Origin: Candidatus Sumerlaeota bacterium
Lineage (GTDB): Bacteria > Sumerlaeota > Sumerlaeia > MWCT01
Assembly (NCBI GenBank): GCA_026398545.1
Contig: JAPLSR010000452.1
Span: 1-13,194 of the forward strand
DNA length: 13,194 nt
Direction: 5' to 3'
Below the pieces are notes generated by a model. The model made no database searches. It saw nothing but the letters and a program-made list of their open reading frames with translations, and was not told where the DNA came from. The number at the start of each line of letters is the position of its first letter. The stretch's first letter is position 1. A program made the translations under genes and the position numbers. Shown here in pieces: positions 6,200 to 13,194 of the stretch.

Positions 6200-9033
6200 T
6201 GGCACAGACGACTATAGATAGGCTTATAATCAATTCGCCATACGAGGAACCGTCGCAACACTGGCACTATGAGCGCGAGACGCGCCTGTTCTCGCTTGTG
6301 GAGGGCCGCCGCTCTGCGGGTTATGTGAAGGCTTCGGGCGATTCTAAGGCGTTCGACGATCCGGGCATCTTTATCGAAATTCCGCTGGTCAACCAGATTC
6401 GCCCGCGAGTCAAAAAATGGCGTGAGGCTGGATACAGCGGCATATCAAGCATCACAAGGCGCCTTCTTGAACACTGGAGAGATCCGGAGGAATTTGAGGC
6501 AAGGAGATTTTTCTTTTGCCAGTTAGAAGCTATAGAAACCATCATCTGGTTCACCGAGGCGCCTGCTGCCGAGCGGGTCGGTATTGACATCCCACTCGAT
6601 GGCGGAGCGTTCCTGCGCCAGTGCTGTAAAATGGCAACAGGTTCTGGAAAGACAATTGTGATGGCTATGGCGATTGCGTGGCACATTCTGAACAAGGTCG
6701 CTTACCCACAGGATGCCCGCTTTGCCAAAAACGTGCTGGTCATTGCGCCGGGGCTGACGGTTAAGAAACGCCTGTCAGTTTTGCAACTGTCAGCGATGGG
6801 CAATTACTATGAGGCGTTTCGCATCGTGCCGCCAGCAATGCTGGACAAACTACGCCAGGGGCGGGTGCTGGTGCACAACTGGCATACCCTCAACTGGGAT
6901 AGCGAAGAGCAGCTCGCTCGCAAACACAGCGTGGACAAGCGCGGCGTAAAGAGCGATGAGGCTTACACCCGCGAGGTGCTTGGCGAGATGGCCAATGCCC
7001 GCAATCTATTAATCATCAATGACGAAGCACATCACGCCTGGCGGGTGAACGTGGAAGCCGTCGGAAAATACTTGCGCATGCGTGATATGAAGGACAGCGC
7101 ACAGGAAGCCACGATATGGGTCGGCGGCTTGGACCGCCTGCATCGTTCGCGGGGGATTCTGACCTGCTATGATTTCTCCGCCACGCCCTTTTCACCGTCA
7201 GGTAAACAGAGCACGGAGGATGCGCTATTCGACTGGATTGTGAGCGATTTCGGGCTGAACGATGCCATTGAGTCGGGGTTGGTGAAGACGCCGCGCGTGG
7301 TGGTGCGCGACGACGCCGTTCCAGATGCCAAAACCTACAAATCGCGCCTCTACCATATTTATAATGACTCGGAAGTTAAGGACGACCTGAATCAGAAGGC
7401 TGCGCCGCCAGAAACGCCGTTGCCCGACCTTGTGATCAATGCTTATTACCTGCTGGGTTATGACTGGCGCGAGGCAATGAGGGAATGGGAGAAGGTTGGC
7501 CTGCCAACCCCGCCGGTGATGATCACCGTTTGCAACCGAACCGAGACGGCGGCGCGGGTCAAATATGCCTTTGACCACAAGAAAATCCACATAGACGAGC
7601 TATGCGACTCTGCGCGCATCCTGCACATTGACTCTAAAGTGCTGAAGCAGGCCGAGGAGCAAGATGAGCCGCTGACCCTGGTTGAACAAGCCTTGGAAGA
7701 CGAGACTGAGGAGGAAGAAGCCACGCCGGTACGCAAACTAACCAAAGAAAAACAGGCGGAACTGCTGCGACAGATGGTGGACACCGTGGGCAAGACGGGA
7801 CAGCCCGGAGAGAAGGTGCAAAAGGTCATCTCGGTGGGGATGCTGAGCGAGGGGTGGGATGCCAAGACAGTGACGCACATCATGGGTCTGCGTGCCTTTA
7901 CCAGCCAATTACTATGCGAGCAGGTAGTAGGGCGAGGTCTGCGGCGCACTTCCTACGAGACCAATCCAGAGACCGGTCTTTTTGAGCCGGAATACGTCAA
8001 CATCTTTGGCGTGCCTTTCACCTTCCTGCCACACGAAGGTGGCGAGGGAGTTATCCCACCTCCGCCGCAGCCCAAGACTCCTATCGAATCAGATCCGGCC
8101 AAGTTACAGTACGAAATCCGCTGGCCTAACATCGTGCGCATTGACCACATGTACCAGCCCACCCTGACGCTGGATTGGAGCTGCATCCAGCCGCTGGAAC
8201 TGGACGCCTCCCGCACCGCGAAAGTGGCCGAATTGGCACCCGTCCTCGAAGGCAAGCCAGATGTTACTAAGATTGACCGCATCGAACTCGAACGGCTGGC
8301 GCGAGAATTCCGCACCCAGCGCATCATCTTTGAGACTGCGCGCGATGTCTATGACAATATGAAGCACTCATGGAAAGGGAGTAAGGAGTTGCTTCTGGCG
8401 CAGTTGGTGCGCTTGGTGGAGCAATTTATCCACTCCGATAAGATTGCTATTCACCCGACGTTATTTTACCAAGACGAGCTGCTTCGACGCCTGATCATCA
8501 CGCTCAATATGGCCAAAGTGGTGCAGCACATCTGGGATGCATTGCGTTTTGAGAATACCGAACGGCTGGAGCCGATCTTTGACCGCGACCATCCTATCCG
8601 CGCCACCGGCGATATGAGCACCTGGTACACTGGCAAACCATGTGAGAGGACAAAAACGTCTCACATCAACTTTTGTGTGTATGACAGCACTTGGGAGGCC
8701 TCCGATGCGTATGTGCTGGACCAACATCAGGGTGTCGCGGCGTGGGCCAAAAACGACCACCTGGGCTTTGAAATGTTATACATATATCGTGGCGTAGTGC
8801 GCAAATATAGACCTGATTTCCTTATTCGCCTGAACACTGGGGAGATGCTGATTCTGGAGACAAAAGGGCAAGACACCGAGCAAGATCGCGTCAAGCGACG
8901 GTTCCTGGAGGAGTGGGTGAATGCTGTCAACGCCCACGGCGGTTTTGGGCGCTGGCGATGGGCGGTGGCGAAAGAGCCGGGTGAGATTCGGGATATTCTG
9001 ATCAAACACGATGCAACCGAAGGCGGAGACTAA
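6199..9033 (+). CDS. res: Type III restriction endonuclease subunit (Res), SF2 helicase + PD-ExK nuclease
   Basis: This 944-residue subunit hydrolyses ATP to communicate along DNA and cleaves it when complexed with Mod. Superfamily 2 helicase motifs appear in order: a Q-motif-like Gln108, Walker A ATGSGKT (146-152), DEAH (275-278), SATPF motif III (327-331), a motif V-like GMLSEGWD (547-554), and motif VI VVGRGLRR (576-583). An acidic linker (~490-515, rich in Glu) separates parts of the second RecA lobe. The C-terminus carries the nuclease signature: Pro872-Asp873 in YRPDFLIR, then Glu887 and Lys889 in LILETKG, giving PD-x13-ExK. All expected residues are intact and length is normal for the family, so it should be active. 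The start codon shares one base with the mod stop. Base composition is even throughout, unlike mod. No simple-sequence repeat for phase variation is seen. Confidence 0.94.
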   Translation: MAQTTIDRLIINSPYEEPSQHWHYERETRLFSLVEGRRSAGYVKASGDSKAFDDPGIFIEIPLVNQIRPRVKKWREAGYSGISSITRRLLEHWRDPEEFEARRFFFCQLEAIETIIWFTEAPAAERVGIDIPLDGGAFLRQCCKMATGSGKTIVMAMAIAWHILNKVAYPQDARFAKNVLVIAPGLTVKKRLSVLQLSAMGNYYEAFRIVPPAMLDKLRQGRVLVHNWHTLNWDSEEQLARKHSVDKRGVKSDEAYTREVLGEMANARNLLIINDEAHHAWRVNVEAVGKYLRMRDMKDSAQEATIWVGGLDRLHRSRGILTCYDFSATPFSPSGKQSTEDALFDWIVSDFGLNDAIESGLVKTPRVVVRDDAVPDAKTYKSRLYHIYNDSEVKDDLNQKAAPPETPLPDLVINAYYLLGYDWREAMREWEKVGLPTPPVMITVCNRTETAARVKYAFDHKKIHIDELCDSARILHIDSKVLKQAEEQDEPLTLVEQALEDETEEEEATPVRKLTKEKQAELLRQMVDTVGKTGQPGEKVQKVISVGMLSEGWDAKTVTHIMGLRAFTSQLLCEQVVGRGLRRTSYETNPETGLFEPEYVNIFGVPFTFLPHEGGEGVIPPPPQPKTPIESDPAKLQYEIRWPNIVRIDHMYQPTLTLDWSCIQPLELDASRTAKVAELAPVLEGKPDVTKIDRIELERLAREFRTQRIIFETARDVYDNMKHSWKGSKELLLAQLVRLVEQFIHSDKIAIHPTLFYQDELLRRLIITLNMAKVVQHIWDALRFENTERLEPIFDRDHPIRATGDMSTWYTGKPCERTKTSHINFCVYDSTWEASDAYVLDQHQGVAAWAKNDHLGFEMLYIYRGVVRKYRPDFLIRLNTGEMLILETKGQDTEQDRVKRRFLEEWVNAVNAHGGFGRWRWAVAKEPGEIRDILIKHDATEGGD

Positions 9034-9262
9034 CAACGGGTTGCAGATGACCGCTATTCCTCATAGTGTTGACTTGGTTTCTTATATTTCGGGCGTCGCA
9101 TCATGAGAGTAATAAACCACGGGGAATTTTACTTTTCCACTTCCCAAACCGCTGACTTCATCTCAAAGTCCAGTAATTGTAAGAAAATCGTTGCGCCGAT
9201 GCGGGCGTTGTTGTTATAATATCCTTTGATTTGTTGAAATCATGTTCCAGTGGTGGAAAATT
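9034..9262. other. Intergenic region between res and the beta-propeller gene
   Basis: About 230 bp without a convincing gene. A 38-codon frame (9103-9219, beginning MRVINHGEFYF) exists but has no ribosome-binding site and no family match I recognise; it could be a decayed remnant. No T-tailed hairpin ends the res transcript. The promoter-like sequence at 9191-9220 lies in its last third. Confidence 0.5.
9191..9220 (+). promoter_or_regulatory. Sigma70-type promoter-like sequence before the beta-propeller gene
   Basis: A perfect TATAAT at 9215-9220 is preceded, after 18 bp, by TTGCGC (9191-9196), which matches only half of the TTGACA consensus. It lies 21 bp before ATG 9242 and 42 bp before ATG 9263; the spacing suits ATG 9263 better because the 5' leader then has room for the ribosome. 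Confidence 0.45.
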
Positions 9263-10468
9263 ATGAGAAAAAATTCCCGTTGCATGATGTTGCAGTTAAT
9301 CCTGTTCCTGAATCTCCTGCTTCTCTTTGGGGCGGTTTGCGCTGAGGAAGCGCCGCTTCAGGTGAAAGTCAGTCGTCAATCCTCCGCCTGTTCAAATTCC
9401 CGCGTGGCGGTCAGCGCCGAAAATAATATATTTATCGTCTGGGATGGACTCCTCGGTGGGCGTTCCCGCATTTTCTTCAGAGAAAAGAGCGCTGGAAAGT
9501 GGGGTCCCGAATTCATCCTTGACCGCACGGATTGGGGGGATAATTCAGAGCCCGCCATCGCCCTTGATGAGAAGGGCAACCCCCATGTCGTCTGGACATT
9601 CCACGATACTGAGCTCTCAGCGGTTCATTATGCCTTCCGGCTCCGGAATAACTGGGTAGCGCCGGTTATCATTCGCCAAAATTCAGAAAAGAATTGTGAA
9701 TTTGCCGATATTGCCGTCCAGTCCGGAACGAACCGTGTCTTTGTCACCTGGCAGGAGGGACGCGGGAGCATTTATGCCATATGGTGCGCCACGCAGGATA
9801 AAAAGGGGAGGTTTGTTGCGGAACAGGTTTCCGCCGCTGACCGCCAGGGGTATAATATGTATCCGGAGATATTCATTGCCCCCACGCCCTTTGTTACATG
9901 GTATGGGGCGGAGGGTTCTAATTTCTCTCTTCATGCCGCCCTTTTCAATATCCAGACGGAACGCTGGATGCGCTTTGCGCCCGCCGGATTGGAGAATCTT
10001 CCCGCCAACCGTCTGCCATATCTCATGGCGGACATGCAGGGTGTCCTTCATGCCGTGTGGTATGACTCGGATGGCTCCACCGACCGCATCTATTTCGGGC
10101 GGCAGGGGGACGGTTCCTCTTGCAAGGGGTTCATTGTGGATGGGAATCCAAGGCGGATGAACAGCCTTCCCATGGGCGTTGTCAGCCAGAGGGGACGCAT
10201 ATATCTGTGCTGGCGTGGCGAAAGCATCTTCGGCGGACAGGTCTTTTTAACATCCGGCGCCGGTGATTACCCATCTCGCCTGCCAAAGAACTTGTTCGGC
10301 GAGCAGGTCAGATTTGAAGAGCCCACACTTGTCTCTGATGGGCAGAAGCTCTTTTACACGGAGCCGGACTGCGCCCCTGATGCCGCGGGCGGCGTGGTCG
10401 TGGTATGGGTCTCAAGCGCCCTTGACGGCGGCGATGGCGCCGTCTACATGCGTTCCATCAAGCCCTGA
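9263..10468 (+). CDS. Exported sialidase-like beta-propeller protein, function unknown
   Basis: The N-terminus is a classic signal peptide: MRKNSR, a Leu-rich core (LQLILFLNLLLLFG), then AVCA|EE. The Cys is not in a good lipobox, so secretion to periplasm or outside is more likely than lipidation. The mature ~370 residues contain six or seven degenerate blades of the pattern 'P.IA.D..G..HVVW.......I.Y'. Examples are IFIVWDGLLGGRSRIFF, PAIALDEKGNPHVVWTFHD, RVFVTWQEGRGSIYAIW, PFVTWYGAEG, VLHAVWYDSDGSTDRIYF and VVVVWVSSALDGGDGAVY, the last at the C-terminus. Such propellers bind or process glycans in some families, but no Asp-box or catalytic set is clear, so no enzyme activity is claimed. ATG 9242 is an in-frame alternative adding seven residues; ATG 9263 gives the better signal peptide and has GGTGG upstream. 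It probably has its own promoter and converges with the minus-strand gene after it. Confidence 0.78.
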   Translation: MRKNSRCMMLQLILFLNLLLLFGAVCAEEAPLQVKVSRQSSACSNSRVAVSAENNIFIVWDGLLGGRSRIFFREKSAGKWGPEFILDRTDWGDNSEPAIALDEKGNPHVVWTFHDTELSAVHYAFRLRNNWVAPVIIRQNSEKNCEFADIAVQSGTNRVFVTWQEGRGSIYAIWCATQDKKGRFVAEQVSAADRQGYNMYPEIFIAPTPFVTWYGAEGSNFSLHAALFNIQTERWMRFAPAGLENLPANRLPYLMADMQGVLHAVWYDSDGSTDRIYFGRQGDGSSCKGFIVDGNPRRMNSLPMGVVSQRGRIYLCWRGESIFGGQVFLTSGAGDYPSRLPKNLFGEQVRFEEPTLVSDGQKLFYTEPDCAPDAAGGVVVVWVSSALDGGDGAVYMRSIKP

Positions 10469-10523
10469 ATCCCCACATTGGTCTTTGCCGACTCCGCCAA
10501 AGCGCTAGCGACGGCCGGGAAGG

Positions 10524-11165
10524 TCATTTTCTGGAAAGGTCCAGCCCCACCTCTCTTATGATTGTGATATTAGCCTGCCAACTCTTGCACCTGGTGCCCC
10601 GAATCTCCATGTTGGAGGTGAGATTGAGTTGACCTGCTATCACGGGGAGGAGGGGGGCGTTTTCTAAGGTTACCAGACCCATGTAGCCGACGGTGCTCCT
10701 GACCTGCAGCTCCTGATGCAGGTCTGTAGCGTACAACGTCAGGATTGTGCCTAACCCCACGGTGTAAGGAAGGTAACCCAGACTCTTTCTTGACTTGATA
10801 GTATTCACCATGTCCTTGTCAAGATATGTGGTATCTATCCCGAAGGTTCTCGCCTTTAACCAGTTTCCAAGGACAAAGATGGCGGGCTTTGCCAAACCAA
10901 ATCCCCTTTCAAAGAGTTCACCGTGGCACGCCTGCACAAGGGGGGGTAAGGCGCACCACCCGCCGTATGGCTGAAGTGTCCGTGATAAGCACCTCAGGAG
11001 TTCACCTTCCGCATAAGCGCTATACATGCTCGAGACCTCGCGGGAAATTGTGTCCGAGTTAAACACATACAGCGCCATGCACGATTTTTCATCCGGCTCT
11101 GATGTCCGCCCTGAATTCTCCCCTGAATATCTTTTACGGTCAAAGTTTTTATTTATGAAAGCCAT
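10524..11165 (-). CDS. Hypothetical protein, 213 residues, strong ribosome-binding site
   Basis: I do not recognise this protein. It has no signal peptide or clear membrane segment. A charged N-terminus (MAFINKNFDRKRYSGENSGR) precedes a mixed hydrophobic body. Notable stretches are CLSRTLQPYGGWCALPP, FGLAKPAIFVLGNWLKARTFG and VNTIKSRKSLGYLPYTVGLG. The second half, from ~140, has alternating hydrophobic residues and turns (LHQELQVRSTVGYMGLVTLENAP, LNLTSNMEIRGTRC), suggesting beta structure. It has several cysteines but no CxxC pair. Evidence that it is real: a perfect AAAGGAG seven bases before the ATG, and no competing gene on the other strand. It ends 55 bp from the end of the converging propeller gene, with no clear terminator between them. 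Confidence 0.65.
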   Translation of the reverse strand: MAFINKNFDRKRYSGENSGRTSEPDEKSCMALYVFNSDTISREVSSMYSAYAEGELLRCLSRTLQPYGGWCALPPLVQACHGELFERGFGLAKPAIFVLGNWLKARTFGIDTTYLDKDMVNTIKSRKSLGYLPYTVGLGTILTLYATDLHQELQVRSTVGYMGLVTLENAPLLPVIAGQLNLTSNMEIRGTRCKSWQANITIIREVGLDLSRK

Positions 11166-11172
11166 CCGTCAT

Positions 11173-11179
11173 CTCCTTT
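11173..11179 (-). promoter_or_regulatory. Shine-Dalgarno AAAGGAG for the 213-residue gene
   Basis: On the minus strand AAAGGAG is followed by seven bases and then ATG at 11165. This near-ideal site fixes the start and is the main support for an otherwise unrecognised gene. Confidence 0.75.
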
Positions 11180-11362
11180 CAGACAAACTGCAACATGACG
11201 GTGATAACGCTAAAATTCAAAATTTCCTTGCCATAGAGACCAAAACCGTCAGGACCCCTTTTCTTCTTAAATTTTGCATTTGCATACATATCACTGATAA
11301 AAAGTAGCTGATTATTAGATAGGAACTTAACAAACGCAACATATTATTTATAGTGTCGGGTG

Positions 11363-11381
11363 TCCTTCAAGGTATGAAGGA
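11363..11381 (-). terminator. Weak hairpin after the 595-residue gene
   Basis: TCCTTCA (11363-11369) and TGAAGGA (11375-11381) pair perfectly around a 5-base loop. It lies 15 bp past the stop of the minus-strand gene, where a terminator would be expected, but the stem is AT/GC mixed and no T-run follows. It may be only a transcript-end stabiliser. Confidence 0.3.
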
Positions 11382-11396
11382 AAGGTTTCATTATAA

Positions 11397-13184
11397 TCAT
11401 GGCTGGGCAGTATCGAGGATAATATCGCCGTTGCTTATATTGCCATTCGTTGGGTCATAAGGCGGGTCGAGAGGAAGAAGACCAGCGCCATCCTTCACAC
11501 GGGCAGAATCTGTGTCCGGACCGAAGCTGATAATCTTTGCCGGGATGGTATCCGTAATGCTGAGCGGTGCGCCTTTTGTATTGTGAAAGATATCCGGCGG
11601 AAGATTGTTGGGGAATTGTTTGAGTATGTCCTCCTTTTTTGTAGCCAGTTGCCCCCTGGGCGGAAAGGGATAGCGCGGATTCTTTGGAATCTCCAGAAAA
11701 ATATCGCCGGCGCTGATGGTGCCATTTGTGGGGTCATAAACCAGAGATGCGGCGTCATCTTTGGCATCCGGACCCACGCTGTAAACCACAAAGGAGTCCT
11801 TGCCCAAAATGAAACGAAGTGTTGTGGTGGAGAAGGGGTCCTGCGGCAGACCATGAGGCAAAAGCGGGGCGAATTCATCCGGGGAGCCGGGAAATTTGCC
11901 GGTTGCGAGAAAATGATAACGCGCCGCCGCGCCCGCAAGCAGCAGACGCGATTTGGTTTCTGAAACGTTCCAGTACGCCCTGGTCTCCGACAAGTTGGCG
12001 CCGACAGAGTCAGTTGGGAACTCTGGATTTGCGCCGAGGCTCTCCATATACTTAAAATCATCCCAGTGAAGCGATGTATCCGCTTCTCTTAAACGAGCGA
12101 GTGTGTCGAAAAATTCCTTCACTTCTTCCGGTGTGCGGCAGGCATTTGCCATGTAGAGTTCCATACCGTCGCATGTTACCGCTTTGACGGCAATACCGAT
12201 GAGATTGCTGCGCTGGAACTTTCGACCGCATAAAATCTGGCTGAGGCGATAGTTAAGGACCAGAAGGTGAAGCGCCCGCGCATTGTCCCCTTTAATCATG
12301 GCAAAAACGGCATCCGTCAGAATCACCTTGGCGGCAACCTGGACACTTGTAAAGTCTGGTATCGGAGTGGCGCCTATTCCCATTGAGGGAGGACATACCG
12401 GCGAGACGGAGCCTTTTGCCTGATAGATTTTTTCAAGTAAAGCCTCATTTATAATTTGCCTTTCCCCCAGTTTCCCAATCAGTATGTCGTAGGCATTCTG
12501 GTTTTCTTTGGAGAGACGGTTGTATTCAACAGCCTGGGCGATGAGACGCGTCGTCTGGGCGATAATGGGATTTGGATTATTTTCTATATTCGATGACCAT
12601 AGGGCATTTTTCTCAGCCAGTTCGTCCCATTTCTCGGAACGCATCAGGGCATCGAGATAGATTACTTGGACATAAGGGTCATCTGGATGGTCCTTCAAAA
12701 GCTCGCGCGCTATTGAGATATTGGGTGTGATTATGTAATTCTTCATGCGTTTGTCTTCTATGCGGTGCAGATAAGAAGAGATGGGTTTTTTGAGGGCTTG
12801 AATGTGTTTGATTGCTTTATCTTCCGTGGTCATGTTTTCCATGTATGACTCGCCGACAAGGTCCCAATCCCCCTTGATTGCTGATGATGGTATCAATTTA
12901 AAGACCCGGCATGATTTTATGGAAGGGTCATCGTCTTTATAAAGCAGGATGATATAATCCGACTTATTTATAATTTTAACGATACCACCGATACTGAATG
13001 AAGCCTTTTCCTTAGCTGAATATTTAAAAAATCCCGCTTTAATCATAAACACTGAAAAAATGCCATCTTTCAAGTATTCCCCTTCAATGTGCGCATAAGC
13101 GGGAAGGGAAGTGATGAAACAATAAATCAAAACACAAGCCACCAAGATCAATACAAGAACCACCGGCCATTTCTTCCATCCCAT
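11397..13184 (-). CDS. Membrane-anchored protein with two pseudopilin-like C-terminal modules, function unknown
   Basis: This 595-residue protein starts MGWKKWPVVLVLILVACVLIYCF, a signal peptide or N-terminal anchor ending near LPAYA|HIE. Residues ~35-110 look like a small beta domain. Residues ~155-260 are helical and TPR-like in spacing (ISIARELLKDHPDDPYVQVIYLDAL). The middle, ~290-400, is helical and unrecognised. From ~420 the pattern is that of type II secretion pseudopilin C-termini: a helix (SRLLLAGAAARYHFLATGKFP), LPQDPFS, then VVYSVGPD (466-473) and YDPTNGTISAGDI (483-495). A second, shorter module repeats ISFGPD (552-557) and YDPTNGNISNGDI (576-588). It lacks the N-terminal prepilin helix, so it is not a pilin; secretion or cell-surface use is only inferred. 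It ends at the very C-terminus with a second motif copy. The start is the only ATG before the hydrophobic segment; the promoter lies outside the window. Confidence 0.7.
   Translation of the reverse strand: MGWKKWPVVLVLILVACVLIYCFITSLPAYAHIEGEYLKDGIFSVFMIKAGFFKYSAKEKASFSIGGIVKIINKSDYIILLYKDDDPSIKSCRVFKLIPSSAIKGDWDLVGESYMENMTTEDKAIKHIQALKKPISSYLHRIEDKRMKNYIITPNISIARELLKDHPDDPYVQVIYLDALMRSEKWDELAEKNALWSSNIENNPNPIIAQTTRLIAQAVEYNRLSKENQNAYDILIGKLGERQIINEALLEKIYQAKGSVSPVCPPSMGIGATPIPDFTSVQVAAKVILTDAVFAMIKGDNARALHLLVLNYRLSQILCGRKFQRSNLIGIAVKAVTCDGMELYMANACRTPEEVKEFFDTLARLREADTSLHWDDFKYMESLGANPEFPTDSVGANLSETRAYWNVSETKSRLLLAGAAARYHFLATGKFPGSPDEFAPLLPHGLPQDPFSTTTLRFILGKDSFVVYSVGPDAKDDAASLVYDPTNGTISAGDIFLEIPKNPRYPFPPRGQLATKKEDILKQFPNNLPPDIFHNTKGAPLSITDTIPAKIISFGPDTDSARVKDGAGLLPLDPPYDPTNGNISNGDIILDTAQP
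11411..11738 (-). repeat. Two copies of the YDPTNG-xISxGDI coding motif
   Basis: On the minus strand the codons for YDPTNGTISAGDI end at 11700-11738 and those for YDPTNGNISNGDI at 11418-11458. The matching DNA is similar but not identical. Each copy follows a GPD motif (codons 471-473 and 555-557), so a unit of roughly 85-95 codons was probably duplicated, with the second copy shortened at its 5' part. Confidence 0.6.
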
Positions 13185-13194
13185 AGTTCCATTC

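Larger units (their letters stand above)
11166..11396. other. AT-rich intergenic region between the two minus-strand genes
   Basis: About 230 bp, AT-rich, without a convincing gene. It holds the ribosome-binding site noted above and a perfect 7-bp hairpin at 11363-11381. A minus-strand promoter for the 213-residue gene is expected here, but I found no -35/-10 pair with good spacing. Confidence 0.5.

Noticed and set aside
7458..7949. 163-codon open frame on the minus strand inside res
   Set aside because: It lies wholly antisense to well-conserved helicase codons and its Ser/Arg-rich translation is typical of a shadow frame.
3677..9033. BREX, DISARM or another multi-gene defence island
   Set aside because: Only mod and res are present; flanking genes show no other defence families, so a plain Type III system is the simplest reading.
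9103..9219. 38-codon frame after res (MRVINHGEFYF...)
   Set aside because: No ribosome-binding site and no recognised homology, and it overlaps the promoter-like TATAAT; kept only as a note in the intergenic entry.
10503..10510. CGCTAGCG palindrome between the converging genes
   Set aside because: An 8-bp palindrome with no loop, extension or T-run; not a terminator and expected by chance.
11495..12061. 188-codon minus-strand frame and a 126-codon plus-strand frame (11583-11963) inside the 595-residue gene
   Set aside because: Both overlap the pseudopilin-like coding region, lack ribosome-binding sites and have low-complexity compositions; they are shadows.

Overview
This 13.2-kb stretch of bacterial chromosome has moderate GC and is gene-dense. 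It has no RNA genes, no CRISPR array and no recognisable transposase. The organism cannot be named from the sequence. A DnaD-like/DnaC-like gene pair sits beside purH. There are also exported proteins of types common in uncultured environmental bacteria: an LPP20/FlgT-like protein, a beta-propeller, and a protein ending in pseudopilin-like 'YSVGPD...YDPTNG' segments. Together these suggest a diderm environmental lineage seen mainly in metagenomes (Sumerlaeota-, Hydrogenedentota- or Planctomycetota-like). That placement is a weak inference.

Layout. (1) 3-785: the 3' part of purH (AICAR transformylase domain), followed by a short ACAGGAT-type tandem repeat. (2) 862-2212: a translationally overlapping pair, a DnaD-like protein and a DnaC/IstB-type AAA+ helicase-loader ATPase with an N-terminal Cys4 motif. 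(3) 2263-3537: an exported or membrane-anchored LPP20/FlgT-like plus CsgG/TolB-like protein. (4) 3538-9033: a two-gene Type III restriction-modification operon, with a beta-class DPPY methyltransferase (Mod) and a DEAH helicase/PD-ExK nuclease (Res) joined by a TGATG overlap. (5) 9034-10468: an intergenic stretch with a promoter-like sequence, then an exported beta-propeller protein. (6) 10524-13184, minus strand: an unrecognised 213-residue protein with a strong ribosome-binding site, and a 595-residue membrane-anchored protein with two pseudopilin-like C-terminal modules.

The most informative signal is inside mod. Codons 230-455, the part expected to hold the target-recognition domain, fall to about 35% GC by hand count, while coding sequence on either side is about 52-67%. 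This looks like a recombinational swap of the specificity segment, leaving the catalytic flanks and the partner Res unchanged. The mod leader is also AT-rich and carries a 14-bp imperfect inverted repeat, a candidate operator or hairpin. A second lead is the Lys-rich overlap between the DnaD-like and DnaC-like genes, where two runs of A lie just before the zinc motif.
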